Positions 25,401-37,124 of a DNA stretch of 64,000 nucleotides are shown here, in pieces. The position numbers and the translations under genes were made by a program. How positions within the stretch are numbered: the stretch's first letter is position 1; every line of letters begins with the position of its first letter. Source of the stretch: Vanilla planifolia (taxonomy: Eukaryota > Streptophyta > Magnoliopsida > Asparagales > Orchidaceae). Under the pieces are notes generated by a model. The model saw nothing but the letters and a program-made list of their open reading frames with translations. It was not told where the DNA came from and did not search any database. The stretch lies in NCBI GenBank assembly GCA_023846275.1, contig CM043869.1, positions 18,385,501 to 18,449,500 of the forward strand, written 5' to 3'.

Positions 25401-28400
25401 TGAATTTAATACATTTTCTTTTTTGGTAAATGAGTTCTGATACTTATCATACATCCTTTTGAAGCAGTTTGGCAAGATATGGCAAGGAATTTAGAGTTGT
25501 AACTAATAAAGCTTGAACATGATGTCAAACACCAAATTATAACAAGTTTGAATCACTTTGTGCTGCAGTAGTGGGTTTTTCTGATAAAGGATTGGCATTT
25601 GTTGACTTATTGTCATTAACATGACTCACTTTTGAGACATTTGTCGCTTATGAAGAAGATGGTAAAAAAAAGATAATCGGATGCTTTGTGTAAAGTTGCT
25701 GGGAAGAACAGCTTGTGAATCTGTCAGAAGTCAACGGCACATAAACATCTGCTAAAGGTGTCAGCCAAATTCTTGGCCAAAACATTGCTTTACAATCATT
25801 TGAGTATGCTAAGAGAACAGAATTATTTTGTTTGGTTCTAAAATGAAGAGAGAGATTCTAAAACGTTCAAATGTATAAATCAAAATTTTCTTTTATTGCT
25901 GAATATCAAAAATGGTTGTATTTATTTAATGTTTAAACTCAAGACACAATCTGAATTCTAAGTTGCTATCTTTTATAGATTAAATACTTTATTCAACTTC
26001 TTCAGAGTTTACTCTTCTTTGCTTTTGGATAAAGTTATAGTATATTTCATGATTTTTCTGTTTTGTAAAGAAAGCTCATATTGAATTCTCTCATTCAACA
26101 ATGGCTAGCTTTCCATCTTTTCTTGATCTTTTCAATCTCTTGACACAATTCTCAACTCTAAAGTTGCTATTTCTTATGGTGCTAATGCTTTAACTCTATT
26201 CATCTTCTTTTGAATAAATTCTTGGTATTTTTTGTAATTTCTTGGTTCTATTCTAAACAAAGCTCTTATTAGAATCTCTTATTTAAGAATGGCTTGAAGT
26301 GATGTTCCGTCTTATTCTTTTCACCTTTAATACAGCTAAGAAATTCAAATTCTAAAGTTCTTGTTTATCTTGCCCTGACTATATTTGTTAATTATCTCAA
26401 CTTGATTGCTGAAATTTTCCTGCATAATTTGGGAGACCTTGCCCCCCCCCCCCCCCCCACAACAAGCTATATGTGTGTGATACCCTAACTGACAATTTGC
26501 ATCATGACAGTGACCTTATAACTTATTCAAGTGAAATAATTAACTATATTATATTAACTCCTTATCCTCTAGTTTCTCTGCCGTTTTTCTTATATTGTAA
26601 GCCATTTATCAATAGTTAATAAACGTCATAACTATTGTTTGATTTCTCATATTTCTTATTGTTTCTTGCAAAGCTGCAATATTATTATTCTTATTATGGT
26701 TGTTGTGTTTATTGTTATTGCTACTAGTATTATTAATTATTTTTCGTTCTTCCACTTGTTTGGAGAGCAGTACTATTCTTTTTTTTTTTTTCCAATTTCA
26801 AGTATAACCTGTTTTTAGTTTACGATGGTTTGCCCCTTGGATATCAGTTGGGTTAAATTGTAGCACATTTTGTGATCATTTAGCTAATCCTTTCCTATTT
26901 CTTACCCCCAAATGGCATAAAGGATAATCATGAAAATTATTGGTAGGAGTGAAAATTTCATGAATATCTTGAAGATCTTTTGATCAGCAACCATGAAATT
27001 TCACTTTGTTCCTCTTAAGGAAATAATTAATTAAACTTTATTTTGTTTTCTTTAAGACATGTATGGAAGAATTATTATTAGTATCAGAAATTGATACAAG
27101 CAAATATAGAAATCTTCTCTTAGGTTTGCCTTGAAATTTGAAGTTAACTTATATTTTTCGTAGCACTAACTAATTTATAAAGTAGTGCTCAAGATAAGGT
27201 GATATTTTGGTTGACCTAAGTTTCCTATCCTAGACCCTAAACCAGTGCAGATTTTATGATGAATTTAGTCTCTAGCAAGTCAAATGACAAAAGAAACTCC
27301 AAGATGCATGAAACATCATTTTCCAGCATGTCATCCGAAGTTAGTATTGCATTAGAGTTATTGTTTGCTAGTTCTTAGATTTAATAGTTGTGATTTCAAG
27401 AAACCTAAATCTCTGAGAATAGCCAACTGACTGAGATTTTTTTTACATTCCAATTTCAACATCTGATCACAGCATAAAATTGCATGCAGCTGAATAGGTC
27501 ATTAAATTCTTGGGAAGTGAACTATTAAGATCTTAATAATATATATATATATATATATATGCTTATGTTTATATATATTTGTCTAGGCATTTATTTGTAG
27601 GTACATATGCATATATATGCATTCGTGTGTATATGTCAATTTGTGTGAAGCCATTAGCACAAGGAACATGATAATGCTGGCCTTTGTTTACCTAAGATGC
27701 TCAGGCTTCACAACTTTCAATGAACGGATGAACCAGCCCTCCAGTGTTGCACAAGCTGTTCATGAACCTCTAGGTGGATTTGACTTCCCTACCTGAGAAA
27801 AATTAGAGTTACTATAAGTAGAACAACTATGATTTCAGCATTAACAGTGTATTGGCCCAAGGGTTTGTAACAAATAAGTCATTGGGTTAATAGGATGGTG
27901 ATTAATGAATGTTTTAACATATAAAAGAACAAAATTATACTAGAATGTCAAGAGTATTATTTTGTGATGATTACAGGGTTCAAAATAGTTGCTTGCTTTC
28001 CTTGGTAATTCTTTTAGTACTCGATTTGATACTGTTGAGAAAATTTCTAATTTGTTAGTTTTGTTTCAAGGTTTTTCCCTAGAATGACATCTTAATAATT
28101 TGATTCCATAAATCGATATAGATATAATATCTGTATGTATTCAACAATATTTACTTCTTATGTGATATCTAGTTACGTCTTTTAATTTTATAATGTTGCT
28201 GCTTGTGTCATCTAAAATAAGGTTTTCACTAATATTGTAATGATAAACAACTTCAACAAGCATTGTAATCATAATTAATTAGTCGTTGTGGTTATCTTTG
28301 CTAGTCATTGTGTACTTGGACAGATCAATGCCCCTGACCGTCCTGCTACAGCTTGCTAATGCTCTTTGCACATGGCTTCTTTTTAGAGGAGTTAATTTGA

Positions 28401-31400
28401 ATTATCTATGACCTCTTTCTATACACAGACATACAAATAGAGAGGAAGAGGAGGCTTCTACCGCCATTTCCAGAAAGCTAGCGGGTTGGCATCAATAAAG
28501 GGGTGATTAGCGTGTGCTGTGTAGGCATAAAGGGGGATGGAAAGAAGGCTGTTTTGGGAATTTTTGAAGGGAAAATAGAAATGAAGTAAAGTTAAAAATC
28601 TGAGTGACCATAAAGCCTTGAGGATCTCCATGATATTTACCAGCAAAGTTTGGTTTGTGACTTATTTAGTACACGGATCAAAGTCATGATTATCAATTTG
28701 CAATTTACAAAAAACCAAGTAATGGTTTGAAGCTTAGATCGTTACACTTGCATAACTTTTATTGGTTTAAATAAATTATTTGTTCAATTTGAAATTTTTT
28801 GAATCTGTGATGCTTTTTTGCACTTATATTTGGGAAGATGGCATCTACAATTATACTTGAGAACTTGGCATTTCATGTATTTTGGATTTTATCTTCGTGT
28901 ATTGACATGCATGTGCAGGAGTTTCTGAAACTCTGGTGCTCAACATGTCCACATTAGTTTGGTCCGTTGTTTCCACAGTACAAGAGCGCATACCCCTTGC
29001 CAGTGAGGTAATCCTGTTATTCTTTTGTGACTCGTAAGTGCTTAGACTTTACGTGGTTGTCTTTTGCGAATTCGTGCACTGTTACAAGATTTTCTCTCTT
29101 GTTAGTCACAGCGTATTAGCTTGCTTACTTTAAAGTATGCATTCCTATGGTGATTTTTTTTTTCCATCCTGTGCACAATCCCAGTACTACTGCAATTTCT
29201 GATATTTCAGTTGCTTAAATAATTCTTCATATTAATATCCTTTTTTATGACTTATTTAATGGAGAAACAAAAGGAAGTCTACGCCTATTTGCAGTTCCTA
29301 AAACAATCACTTTGGAAATGTTTTGCATTAATGTTCTGTGGAAATGGATACCAGAATATACATGCTACCATGTAGAAACCCATTTTTTTCCCATTTACAT
29401 TTCTTACTAACTACTTTACCTGAAAAAGAGTGGAATGAAAAGCTGCTTCTAATGATGAAATGTCACCATTTGAAGAACAAAAAGGTCCCAAATTGATCGG
29501 CTATGTCGTACACAGGAATAGATTTAAAGCTAATTCTATGACCTAATGCAAGTCTAAGTTTCTCAACTTGTCAAAATTTGGTTTGTTTATTAAAGGTTAT
29601 TATCTGAAAGAAGTAACAGCTTGTAAATGGTTTGTTCAGACCATTTCTATTAATTTGCGTGATAAGCATGACCCCTTTGATGTTATGAAAGGAAAAATAG
29701 TCTTCCTATTTCCACCGTAATAAAGCTCAAGGCAAGTTGCATTTGTTGACAGCAAAGTTGTCATAAACATCAACTGTATCAACATTACGTTTTGTTTGTG
29801 AGGATTAAAGATCTTCTCGCCACATTGTTTTGGTAGGGTCAAAACTGCATTTGCTTGATACTATTAGTTGGATTTAGGAGAAACAAATGGCATTGCATTG
29901 CCTAAGGTCGCCCCAATTCTGTTGCTTCTGTAATCGTTTGGTTTTGCTAGCAACTTATGTTTGAAGTAATGTATTAATTGCAGGGTTTGAGTGTGGTTTT
30001 GAGTACATGCAATGGGGAAGACTATCTTGTTTCTTTTGGTGGCTACAATGGCCGTTACAGCAATGAGGTAAGTATTCATGGCATTTGATTTTTTTCTTTT
30101 CCTGTGGTACTTCTTCTGATTTTTCCTCATGTTTGCTAGGTTTATGTTCTCAAACCAAGCTACAAGTTAGATTTGCAGTCTAAGATGATTGAGGAGCCAA
30201 TCTCAGAGAGTATGGCAGCTGCTATTCCACTAACTAATGTTAGCAGGGATGTAGAACTCGAGTCAGCACAAGATGGAAGAATAAGAGAGATTAGGATGGA
30301 CAATGTTGATTCAGGACATTTGGTAAGAAGAGTGATGCGCTAAGTGAGAATTGTTTTGAGAATGCCTTAACTTCTGTAACATGGTAGACACAACGTACCT
30401 GGTAGAAGTGTGCAACTGGATGCCATATGCAAAAATTAATAAATTGGAAATAACATAAAAAATTAAGCAGAAGTTGTGACATTTTGTTTGGTTAAAGAAG
30501 TTATGAAAGAAAATCAAAGGTTGCATGATTTGATACCTACCGGCTTGTTCCAGATTTATTTTTTTATCTTCCAATATCAAATTTCATAACCTAGAATAGC
30601 TTTGTTAAAGACTGTAAGTTGGCCATCAAAGCAGCTTTGTTGTACGATTTTTAATTATTTGTTAATAATTCTTAACTTGCTTATTGAACAATATTTTGCA
30701 GAATATGAGAGTTGAGGAATCTGGCGAACATGTCATAGCAGTACTCAAGGCAGAGAAAGAAGAATTGGACGCTGTTCTAAACAAGGAACAGTTGCATAAC
30801 CTCCAGCTTAAGCAAGAGCTATCTGAGGCAGAGACTAGGAATGTAGAAATTACAAAGGCATGTAATCTTTTTTTCTTTTTCTTTCCTTTTATTATTGTCC
30901 TGGTGAGCTGCATAGATTTCTCTTTGGTTTTTGTTATTATATGAGACATTTCTGGGAAGTCATTTCATTATAATCTCCATGTCTGAAGGATAATGCAAAT
31001 TTTTTTTTATTGATATTTTACATCCACTCATTATTTGCTATGGTTTTCTATATACCAATACTCTATACTATATAATTTGTAGATGTCATATAAAATACCC
31101 ATTTTATTATATGTTGTATTGTCTTACAACTTATGAATGTTTGAGTTTACTTGTGATTTTGTTATGCCGGTACCTCATCTAAAGAAATGGTTTATTTTGT
31201 AAAGACCATAAAAAGGTTATTTATACATCCATCTCCTCATGCATTTGATCTTTAATGGATTTATGCAGGAGCTTCAATCTGTACGTGGCCAACTTGCTGC
31301 TGAGCAGTCAAGGTGCTTTAAACTTGAGGTATGTACTGATGCAACATTTGTTTTGCAAATCAATTTTTTCTCATCAGGTTCATTATTGAGGTAAAAGGAA

Positions 31401-32606
31401 TTAAGTGGTCTTGCATGGCTTTCAAATTGAAATTAAGGGCTCAATGTTTGTTATGCATGTTAGCTTCATCAGGCTTTGTTGGAAAGCTCAGTTACACCTT
31501 ATTATGAACATTTTGGATTCCTTTTGCTCCCTTTTGCAAGACATTGAAAAAATTTACAATTTCTTTCCTCCAATTTAGTAATGACATCAGGGGCATCATA
31601 CCAAAGCAAAGATAGGAAAGTGCATATAATGGTATTCATGCTTTGGTTAAGAGCATACGATCTTGCATGAGATATGATGTGTGTTGAGAAGTGTTTATTT
31701 ACTATGTTGTTGATAGATTCACAAAAGTTTCATGTTGGTTGTAAAGTATCTATCAGGGCTTATGACTGAAAAATATACTTTTAAATTTTTCTTTTGTTGC
31801 ATGAGCTTAGAATTCTCATGGATTTGCAAAGCTTGTGCTTCAAATTTTTGATAGTACAATGGAACTTTCTAATCACTATAATTCGGGTGCTTCTTGAATT
31901 CTGGTTTCTTACTGTCAGAAGATGCCTCTTTGCATATGAAAAGAGAATCACTCCAGGATATGAACGAAAGACAACCAAAGAAGCCAAGTATTTGTAACAT
32001 AAAGAATAAAATAATGTGCCTCCAAGAATTTACATGATTAAACCAAAACATTAGCTTACATCCTCAGGTTAGAAGCCCAAAAGCTAAATCATGGTCAAGA
32101 AGAAATCAAGGGCAAATGACGAGTCAAAACCTTTTACAAATAAAAGGCCTGATGCATTCATATTGGAGGTTATTGACAAAGACAAGGGCTGGTTATAATA
32201 CTAAACCGAAGTTTAATGGAGTTTCTAAAATTTAGTCTGTTGGGAGGCATTTGATGTTTATGCTTTGCATGTATTGAACTGTAAGTTTTTAGTTCATTCA
32301 GTGCTTTATCTTCAATTGAGCACTATTACTCAACTTTTATGGTATGCCTATTTGCAAAGAACCAAATAACCGTTACAGCAGAATTGCTCTTCCAAATGTT
32401 AAGACCATTGTTTACAGGTAGATCTAGCTGAGCTTCGTCAGAAGTTACAGAACATGGAAACACTGCAGAAAGAAGTTGAGCTGCTTCAGAGGCAGAAGGC
32501 TGCTTCGGAGCAGGTAGCTTTGAGTGCAAGGCAGCGGCAAAGCTCGGGTGGTGTTTGGGGTTGGCTTGCAGGAACTCCACCAGAGAAGTTTTTTGATTAC
32601 TCATAG
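13447..32606 (+). CDS. ACBP4-like: Kelch-motif acyl-CoA-binding protein (class IV ACBP), 18 coding exons
   Basis: The product is expected to bind long-chain acyl-CoA esters in the cytosol. Coding exons: 13447-13605, 13831-13901, 18177-18240, 18323-18388, 21636-21839, 21931-22008, 22185-22295, 22416-22482, 22566-22627, 22819-22958, 24957-25083, 25177-25291, 28919-29007, 29984-30067, 30140-30322, 30702-30857, 31269-31328, 32418-32606 (TAG). All phases join and give 674 residues, close to the 650-670 usual for the class. Domains in order: ACB (about 14-105), a variable linker (to about 180), kelch repeats (about 185-485), an acidic linker, and a coiled coil (about 548-650). The end is the class-typical GGVWGWLAGTPP stretch. 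There is no signal peptide or membrane segment. The start is the first in-frame ATG after a TGA at 13333; M3 (13453) is an alternative. All introns are GT-AG except intron 16, which is GC-AG. No disruption is seen, so the gene looks functional. Confidence 0.96.
13902..18176 (+). other. ACBP intron 2 (4.3 kb)
   Basis: Donor AG|GTTAGT and acceptor TTTCAG|TT split codon 77 (AG/T, Ser). No inserted gene or clear transposon is recognised. It contains the 74-bp triplication at 14631-14848. Short reading frames inside it have no recognisable domain. Confidence 0.85.
14631..14848 (+). repeat. ~74-bp tandem triplication in intron 2
   Basis: TACAACTCTAGCT recurs at 14631, 14705 and 14778. Units 1 and 3 also share GAAGTATTCTGGAAT, while unit 2 has diverged in its second half. 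An A-rich block ends units 1 and 2. Confidence 0.75.
19199..19212. repeat. (GT)n microsatellite
   Basis: About seven GT units next to the probable left edge of the intron-4 LTR. Confidence 0.8.
19235..21060 (-). mobile_element. Probable solo LTR in intron 4
   Basis: The block at 19391-19450 (TGGTTTAGCTCC, then GAGCCTACATCCACC, then AAGCCAATGAG) is the arrangement commonly seen on the reverse strand of the R/U5 part of plant LTRs. Repeated AACCTTAGTTTTT lines follow. No coding domain is present, so a solo LTR lying antisense to the gene is the simplest reading. A short GT run at 19199-19212 lies just outside. Edges are estimates. Confidence 0.5.
22959..24956 (+). other. ACBP intron 10 (2.0 kb)
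   Basis: Donor CCAT|GTAAGC and acceptor TTTCAG|AGG; the split codon becomes ATA (Ile341), giving the DAIGTPP stretch typical of the class. It contains a 190-bp tandem duplication at 24111-24490. Confidence 0.85.
24111..24490 (+). repeat. ~190-bp tandem duplication in intron 10
   Basis: 24111-24300 and 24301-24490 align along their length. Shared landmarks are GATTTAAAA/TTTGG, CATTTGCAA, GAGACCTAA and AAGCTG. Identity is roughly two thirds by eye, so the duplication is old. Confidence 0.7.
25900..26370 (+). repeat. ~195-bp tandem repeat (about 2.5 units) in intron 12
   Basis: The block GACACAAT...TTCTAA(G)GTTGCTAT occurs at 25943, again at 26142 (199 bp later), and in diverged form at 26331 (189 bp later). 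The intervening parts also match (AAGCTCATATTGAATCTCT-like at 26071 and 26261). Confidence 0.65.
26442..26458. repeat. Poly-C run of 17
   Basis: Seventeen consecutive C residues inside intron 12. Long C runs are rare in AT-rich plant DNA and are prone to sequencing length error. Confidence 0.85.
27540..27560. repeat. (AT)n microsatellite
   Basis: About ten AT units in intron 12. Confidence 0.9.
30702..32606 (+). other. C-terminal coiled-coil exons 16-18
   Basis: Residues 541-674 are rich in Glu, Lys, Leu and Gln with heptad spacing from about 548 to 650 (for example KAEKEELDAVLNKEQLHNLQ and AELRQKLQNMETLQKEVELL). This predicts a long coiled coil, so the protein probably dimerises or binds a partner. 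The tail ends FFDYS. Confidence 0.88.
30858..31268 (+). other. ACBP intron 16, non-canonical GC-AG
   Basis: Exon 16 must end at 30857 (ACA AAG) and exon 17 begin at 31269 (GAG CTT) to preserve the family sequence EITKELQSVRGQL. The first intron bases are GCATGT, a GC donor after AAG, which fits the known preference of GC-AG introns for a strong AG exon end. The nearest GT (30862) would create a stop at the junction. If the intron is retained, the frame continues about 28 codons into a very hydrophobic stretch before a stop at 30942. Confidence 0.85.
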
Positions 32607-32960
32607 GCCAAGATCCACAACTAAGTTACAGGTTTCATACAGGTTAAGCTTTGATTTCAGCTCAGAAGAATATTGTCATTCCCTTATATTTTATTTTTCA
32701 TTGCTTGTTTACTGCAACAATCATATGGAACTTTTTAAACTTTTTTTTTTTTTTTTGTGATTTTCTACACTAGTTTAGCACATGCCTTTCCCCTTATGTA
32801 AGTTAGCATTCTTATTATGGGACAGCAAATTTATGTAATATCTTCAAACATTTACAAGTAATTTTTTTTCCTGAAAATTTCTATTTTTCAGGCTTGCATT
32901 TATAGATAACTGTTTGACAGTGATGGGTATAATTTTGATAATAACATTTTGTTTATGTCA
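32607..32960 (+). other. ACBP 3' UTR (extent estimated)
   Basis: T-rich and AT-rich sequence follows the TAG. AATAAT-type near-upstream signals occur around 32939 (GATAATAACA), and no further coding similarity appears. The polyadenylation site cannot be fixed from sequence alone. Confidence 0.45.
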
Positions 32961-35510
32961 ATGTTATTGAAATATTGTTCAATTTTTGTTTGGCTGATTT
33001 AATGCTATCAAAATAATTTTTTATTTTAATTTTTAATATGAGAATGCTTGAATTTTGTGTCACCCAAAATGGGAGGCATGAAAAATGTCAAAAGTGACGT
33101 TTATTGATATTATTTAAAATTTTATTAAAACTAGATAATGAGAAGTAAAAAAGGTACAATGAGAATGGTTCCATTCAAATGACTATGATTTTAGACGTAC
33201 AACAAACGTTAGTGTGCTATGTTGTTCCTTTTTCTTATACAATAATAAAATAATAAAATGAAAGGTATAATGTGCAAAATTCAAAAAAAAAATATCAAGG
33301 TTCAAAAATTATACTATTGTCTTCTAAGAGAAACAAAGACATTGATGACGATCGAGATGGGCTAAACTCAAAAAATGATACTATAAAAAAAATCATATGG
33401 GAAGATATCTTTTCTAACAAGAAAGATGAAAAATTTATCATGTAGATATATTAAAGGGCCATAAAATTCACATGACAAGCTAAGCAAATTCAAATTTAAA
33501 AAAAATGTTCAAAATAAGTGAAATAGTTAAATGTATTATCATCTAAAGATTCTTGAACGACTCTTTAGCTTTAAAAGTAAAACACATATGCCCCAAGGCC
33601 TAATCACACTCAAAATCTTCTTTATAATTTTGTTCTTAGTTCTTAAATAGATCTCACAATGTAGATAATAGATACCTCTTCTTTTGTGAAAATCTCATCT
33701 CTTAATCTTACAATGATCTTAATCTTTTTGCACATGATCTCAATCCTCTATTATAAATGTTAGATTAATATACATGAGTTGCTCTATACATATACAAAAA
33801 AAATCTCTTTTATATTTACAATAGAATTTTTATAATTTTTGAAAAAGATGTAAATCTTTCTAAATTTTAACCTATCCATAAATCTCATTTGATATTATTT
33901 GATTAGGTCTTAATTTATGTCCAAAAGTTTATCTAGAATCTTTAATTTCAAGCTCCACCTTATCCCATGTCACTTTTCATCTTTATCAACACTAAAAAAT
34001 TTGGTTTTTTTATTCTCCATTCACCTTATTATTGGACAACTAGATATGGAAGATCTAAAGATTTTATTGGTTTGAGTGCCGCCACCCATTCGTGATGACT
34101 CGTGATATCAAATGATTCCATCAACCCTAAATCATAAGATCACCAAGTAACTCCTTTATGTTATTGTAAGGTTTTATTGATGTGGTTGCTAATATGAAAG
34201 TCAAATGTGAATTCTTAATTGGTTAATCTTGTTGGAAAATGAACCTAGAGTCTTAATCAAGAAAAGTACAAATGATGCCAACTCCAAAATCAGGTCATAA
34301 CCTAATAGAAAATATCTTAGACGTTGCTGACAAATAATAAACTATCATAAAACTAAGTGAGATCTTATCAAGAAGTACCTAGTTGGAGTTTAGATAAAAA
34401 CAATCCAAAGGCCAAATATGGATTGCACATTTAAGCCCTTCTAGAGAAAAAAAAAACAATTGGACTATAGTGAATCAAAATTTGCATCTTTAAGCCTTTC
34501 GAATTTATTTCATATGAATACATTTCTTTCGATATAGAAAATATATATTCTAAAATTTTATTATATGATTATTATATTTTAAATGAAAAAAAGATAATTA
34601 AAATTTAATTGTCAATATAATTTTATTTATATTATTTTGATAGATTCAAAAATATTTAGCATTCTTTTGAAATTTAAATTTCTTATAATTTCTTTCACAT
34701 GTTTTGTCAAACTATAGAAATGTTTAGAAAGCCAAATGTTAAAAGGGATACAGTAGTGATGTTAAATTTTTAAATAAAAAATAGATTTCAAAATCTAATC
34801 AAATTTCTTGTATATTCAACTCAACTAAAGAAACTAAAAAACATTTCCATTATGACCAATTTTACACCCTTTTAGTTGATCTCTTTTGAATTTATTTTAT
34901 ATTATTTTACTTTAATCAAGCATTATCTTATGCATATATGTATGTAATTTTATTAAATGTTATCTTATTATAATAATAATAAAAATAAGATTTTTCGTTT
35001 TTCACATTCTTAATTAGCTATCTATTCTAATAACATTTAAAGTTGATATATTTCATTGATATTCTATATATTCTAAACCTAACTAACTATTGTCTCCAAC
35101 ATTATTTTTAGTTCTTGATAGCTTCTACTCTTTTCTTCAAACCTTTTTGAGCTATTTTTTTGACACTCTTAACCAATTTCTACAAGAAACTCCCAAGAAC
35201 CAGTTTTTGATAATGCCCACGAGTCTATTGTTTGATTAGATCAATCTATATCTAGGTGGGCCACATCAAGAATCATGTTAGTAATATTCACTATGCATTT
35301 TAATTATCAACCCTCATAAAAACTTTATTGGCTTTGATTACTATTAATTCCTCACCTAACTTAGAGCTATAATTAATCCATCTATTTTACACTGATGCAT
35401 TACATGAAAAGAAAGAAATTATTGATTTTTTTGGCATAATTTGAATAACTAATATTGTTATGACCAACGATTAAAAAAACATCTACATTAAAAATTTTAT
35501 TAAACTTTGA
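32960..35510. other. Unclassified AT-rich DNA downstream of the gene
   Basis: No open frame of note, no RNA gene and no domain that I can recognise on either strand. Composition resembles the decayed retrotransposons nearby, so it is probably unrecognisable element remains. Confidence 0.4.
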
Positions 35511-35800
35511 GGTTGACTATAATAATAGTTTAAACCATTATTAAATGTCTTGAAAAATGCTAGGGTTTTATATATCTATGTAATGTTAATTTAGTAATAA
35601 TTATTGTTATAAGCTAGGCCATTATTGGTTACTTAATAACATGACTCAAACTATTATTATAAACTTATAGGTTGAGAAAGCAATGACTCAAATAATTGTT
35701 AAAAGATTGTAGATGTTAATTACAATAGGTTTTATAATGATTTAAACCATTATGATTGAGCTTTATAAAAATTGAGCATTATAAATTTAAGCACAAGTTT
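35510..35800. repeat. Cluster of ~20-bp repeats, possible DNA-transposon subterminal repeats
   Basis: Variants of (A)TGACTCAAACTATTATTATAAA or the shorter TTTAAACCATTAT occur about five times in 290 bp (near 35525, 35595, 35642, 35684 and 35735). Short dense repeats of this kind are typical of the subterminal regions of CACTA (En/Spm) elements. I found no intact terminal inverted repeat, so the assignment is tentative. Confidence 0.35.
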
Positions 35801-35829
35801 TACACTTGAGATGAACTTGTTGTGGTTAA

Positions 35830-37083
35830 TGCTCATTCTATAATGAAATCATAAGATAATGTCTTAAATGATTTTCACTTTTGCTCTTTTTTTTATTTTA
35901 GATAATGACATTTAATTATTTCATATTACATTTCATATTATAGCAACATTATAGATACATTACAATTTATATAATAAAGTCATTAGAGGTGTTGTGCACA
36001 TAAGCCTCATATAAGTTTATTATCATTTTCTTTTTTTATTTCCTTCTCTATCATACTTCTCTTTTCTAATACTATGATTGTTTTATTATATACACATGTA
36101 GTTATAATATATAACATATTATATCATATTAGTTGCATTTCATAATTATTATTAAGATATACATTGACAAATAAAGGATGTCATGTTAATATCTCAATTC
36201 ATTATATTTGTATTATAATTTACTTGAATATACCTACCTTACTCTTTGGAGATTGTTTTAGTTTTATTATTCATTTTTACTTAGTTTCCTACAGTAAGAA
36301 AATCATACAAAACTCATTAGAATTCAGCATTTTAATACTATTCCTCTTAAACACAGTTGATTTATAACATTACTCAAAGCTTAACATCATTTGTTTTCAA
36401 AATAGAGTATTAAACAAGCCAATTGGAACAATTTTGCTATAATTAGAGAAGTCCAAACTTGAGAAATTATATTTAACTATTGCCATTGTTATTCCTTATG
36501 ATGACATCAATTTAAAATAGTTCGAGAATAATTCCTCTTTGGATTCCAGCTTCCCTTTTATTCCAACAAAGAAACCTATCCTTGCTAATTGTTTCTTTAC
36601 AAATTAAGTGGACCCTTCATAGTTGAAATCTCCTTGTTGCATGATTTGTTTTTGTTTTTCTTTGTTGAAATTATAGCCAAACAATTCCCAATCTCTTGTT
36701 CGTCTCCCCACTGATTTTTCCTAATTCTACCATGCCACCTGTAGCCATTGCAATTTATTGCATCCTTTTTGTCTTAGCCCACAATAAATAATAACAACTC
36801 TTGCAACTCTTCTCCTTACTGCACTTCCTTGTTTATTAAATTTATTATAGCTTGTATCCTTCACTTAATTACTCTCCTAGTTGTAGCTTCACAGCATCTA
36901 TTTAAACTACTTGAAGTTCTCTTCTCGTTGTTGTTAGGAGCATTATTAGTAGTGAAGAAATCAATAGGTTGTTTTAAGTTTTGATCAAAATTGTAAATGG
37001 AAAATAAAGAGGATAGAAGAAGCTTACTTGAATAACAGTGGACTTGACCTTTATTATCATTGCATCTCTTAATCTTTTTCTCT

Positions 37084-37124
<41 letters not shown>

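Larger units (their letters stand above)
25292..28918 (+). other. ACBP intron 12 (3.6 kb)
   Basis: Donor AATG|GTAATG and acceptor GTGCAG|GAG, phase 1. It holds a tandem repeat of about 195 bp (25900-26370), a run of 17 C at 26442-26458 and an AT microsatellite at 27540-27560. A stretch at 28430-28640 is richer in GC than its surroundings but has no recognisable content. Confidence 0.85.
21931..30067 (+). other. Kelch beta-propeller exons 6-14
   Basis: Residues 189-479 contain the kelch blades. Glycine pairs after hydrophobic strands lie at 202-203 (MYIFGGNHNGRYL), 313-314 (LVMFGGEDA), 365-367 (YLLIFGGGSH), 415-417 (WFIIGGGDN) and 470-471 (YLVSFGGYNGRY). A degenerate blade has AGH instead of GG at 262-264. 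Down-strand motifs such as DLHILDLETMTW and DLHVLDLQTMEW follow. In this ACBP class the propeller is thought to mediate protein-protein contacts. Confidence 0.92.

Noticed and set aside
28458-28646. 62-residue - strand frame in intron 12
   Set aside because: No recognisable domain and the slightly raised GC of the segment is enough to explain an open frame of this length.
30862-31268. GT donor alternative for intron 16
   Set aside because: Joining at the GT (30862) makes a stop codon at the junction and loses the family-conserved ITKELQS sequence; the GC donor at 30858 keeps both.
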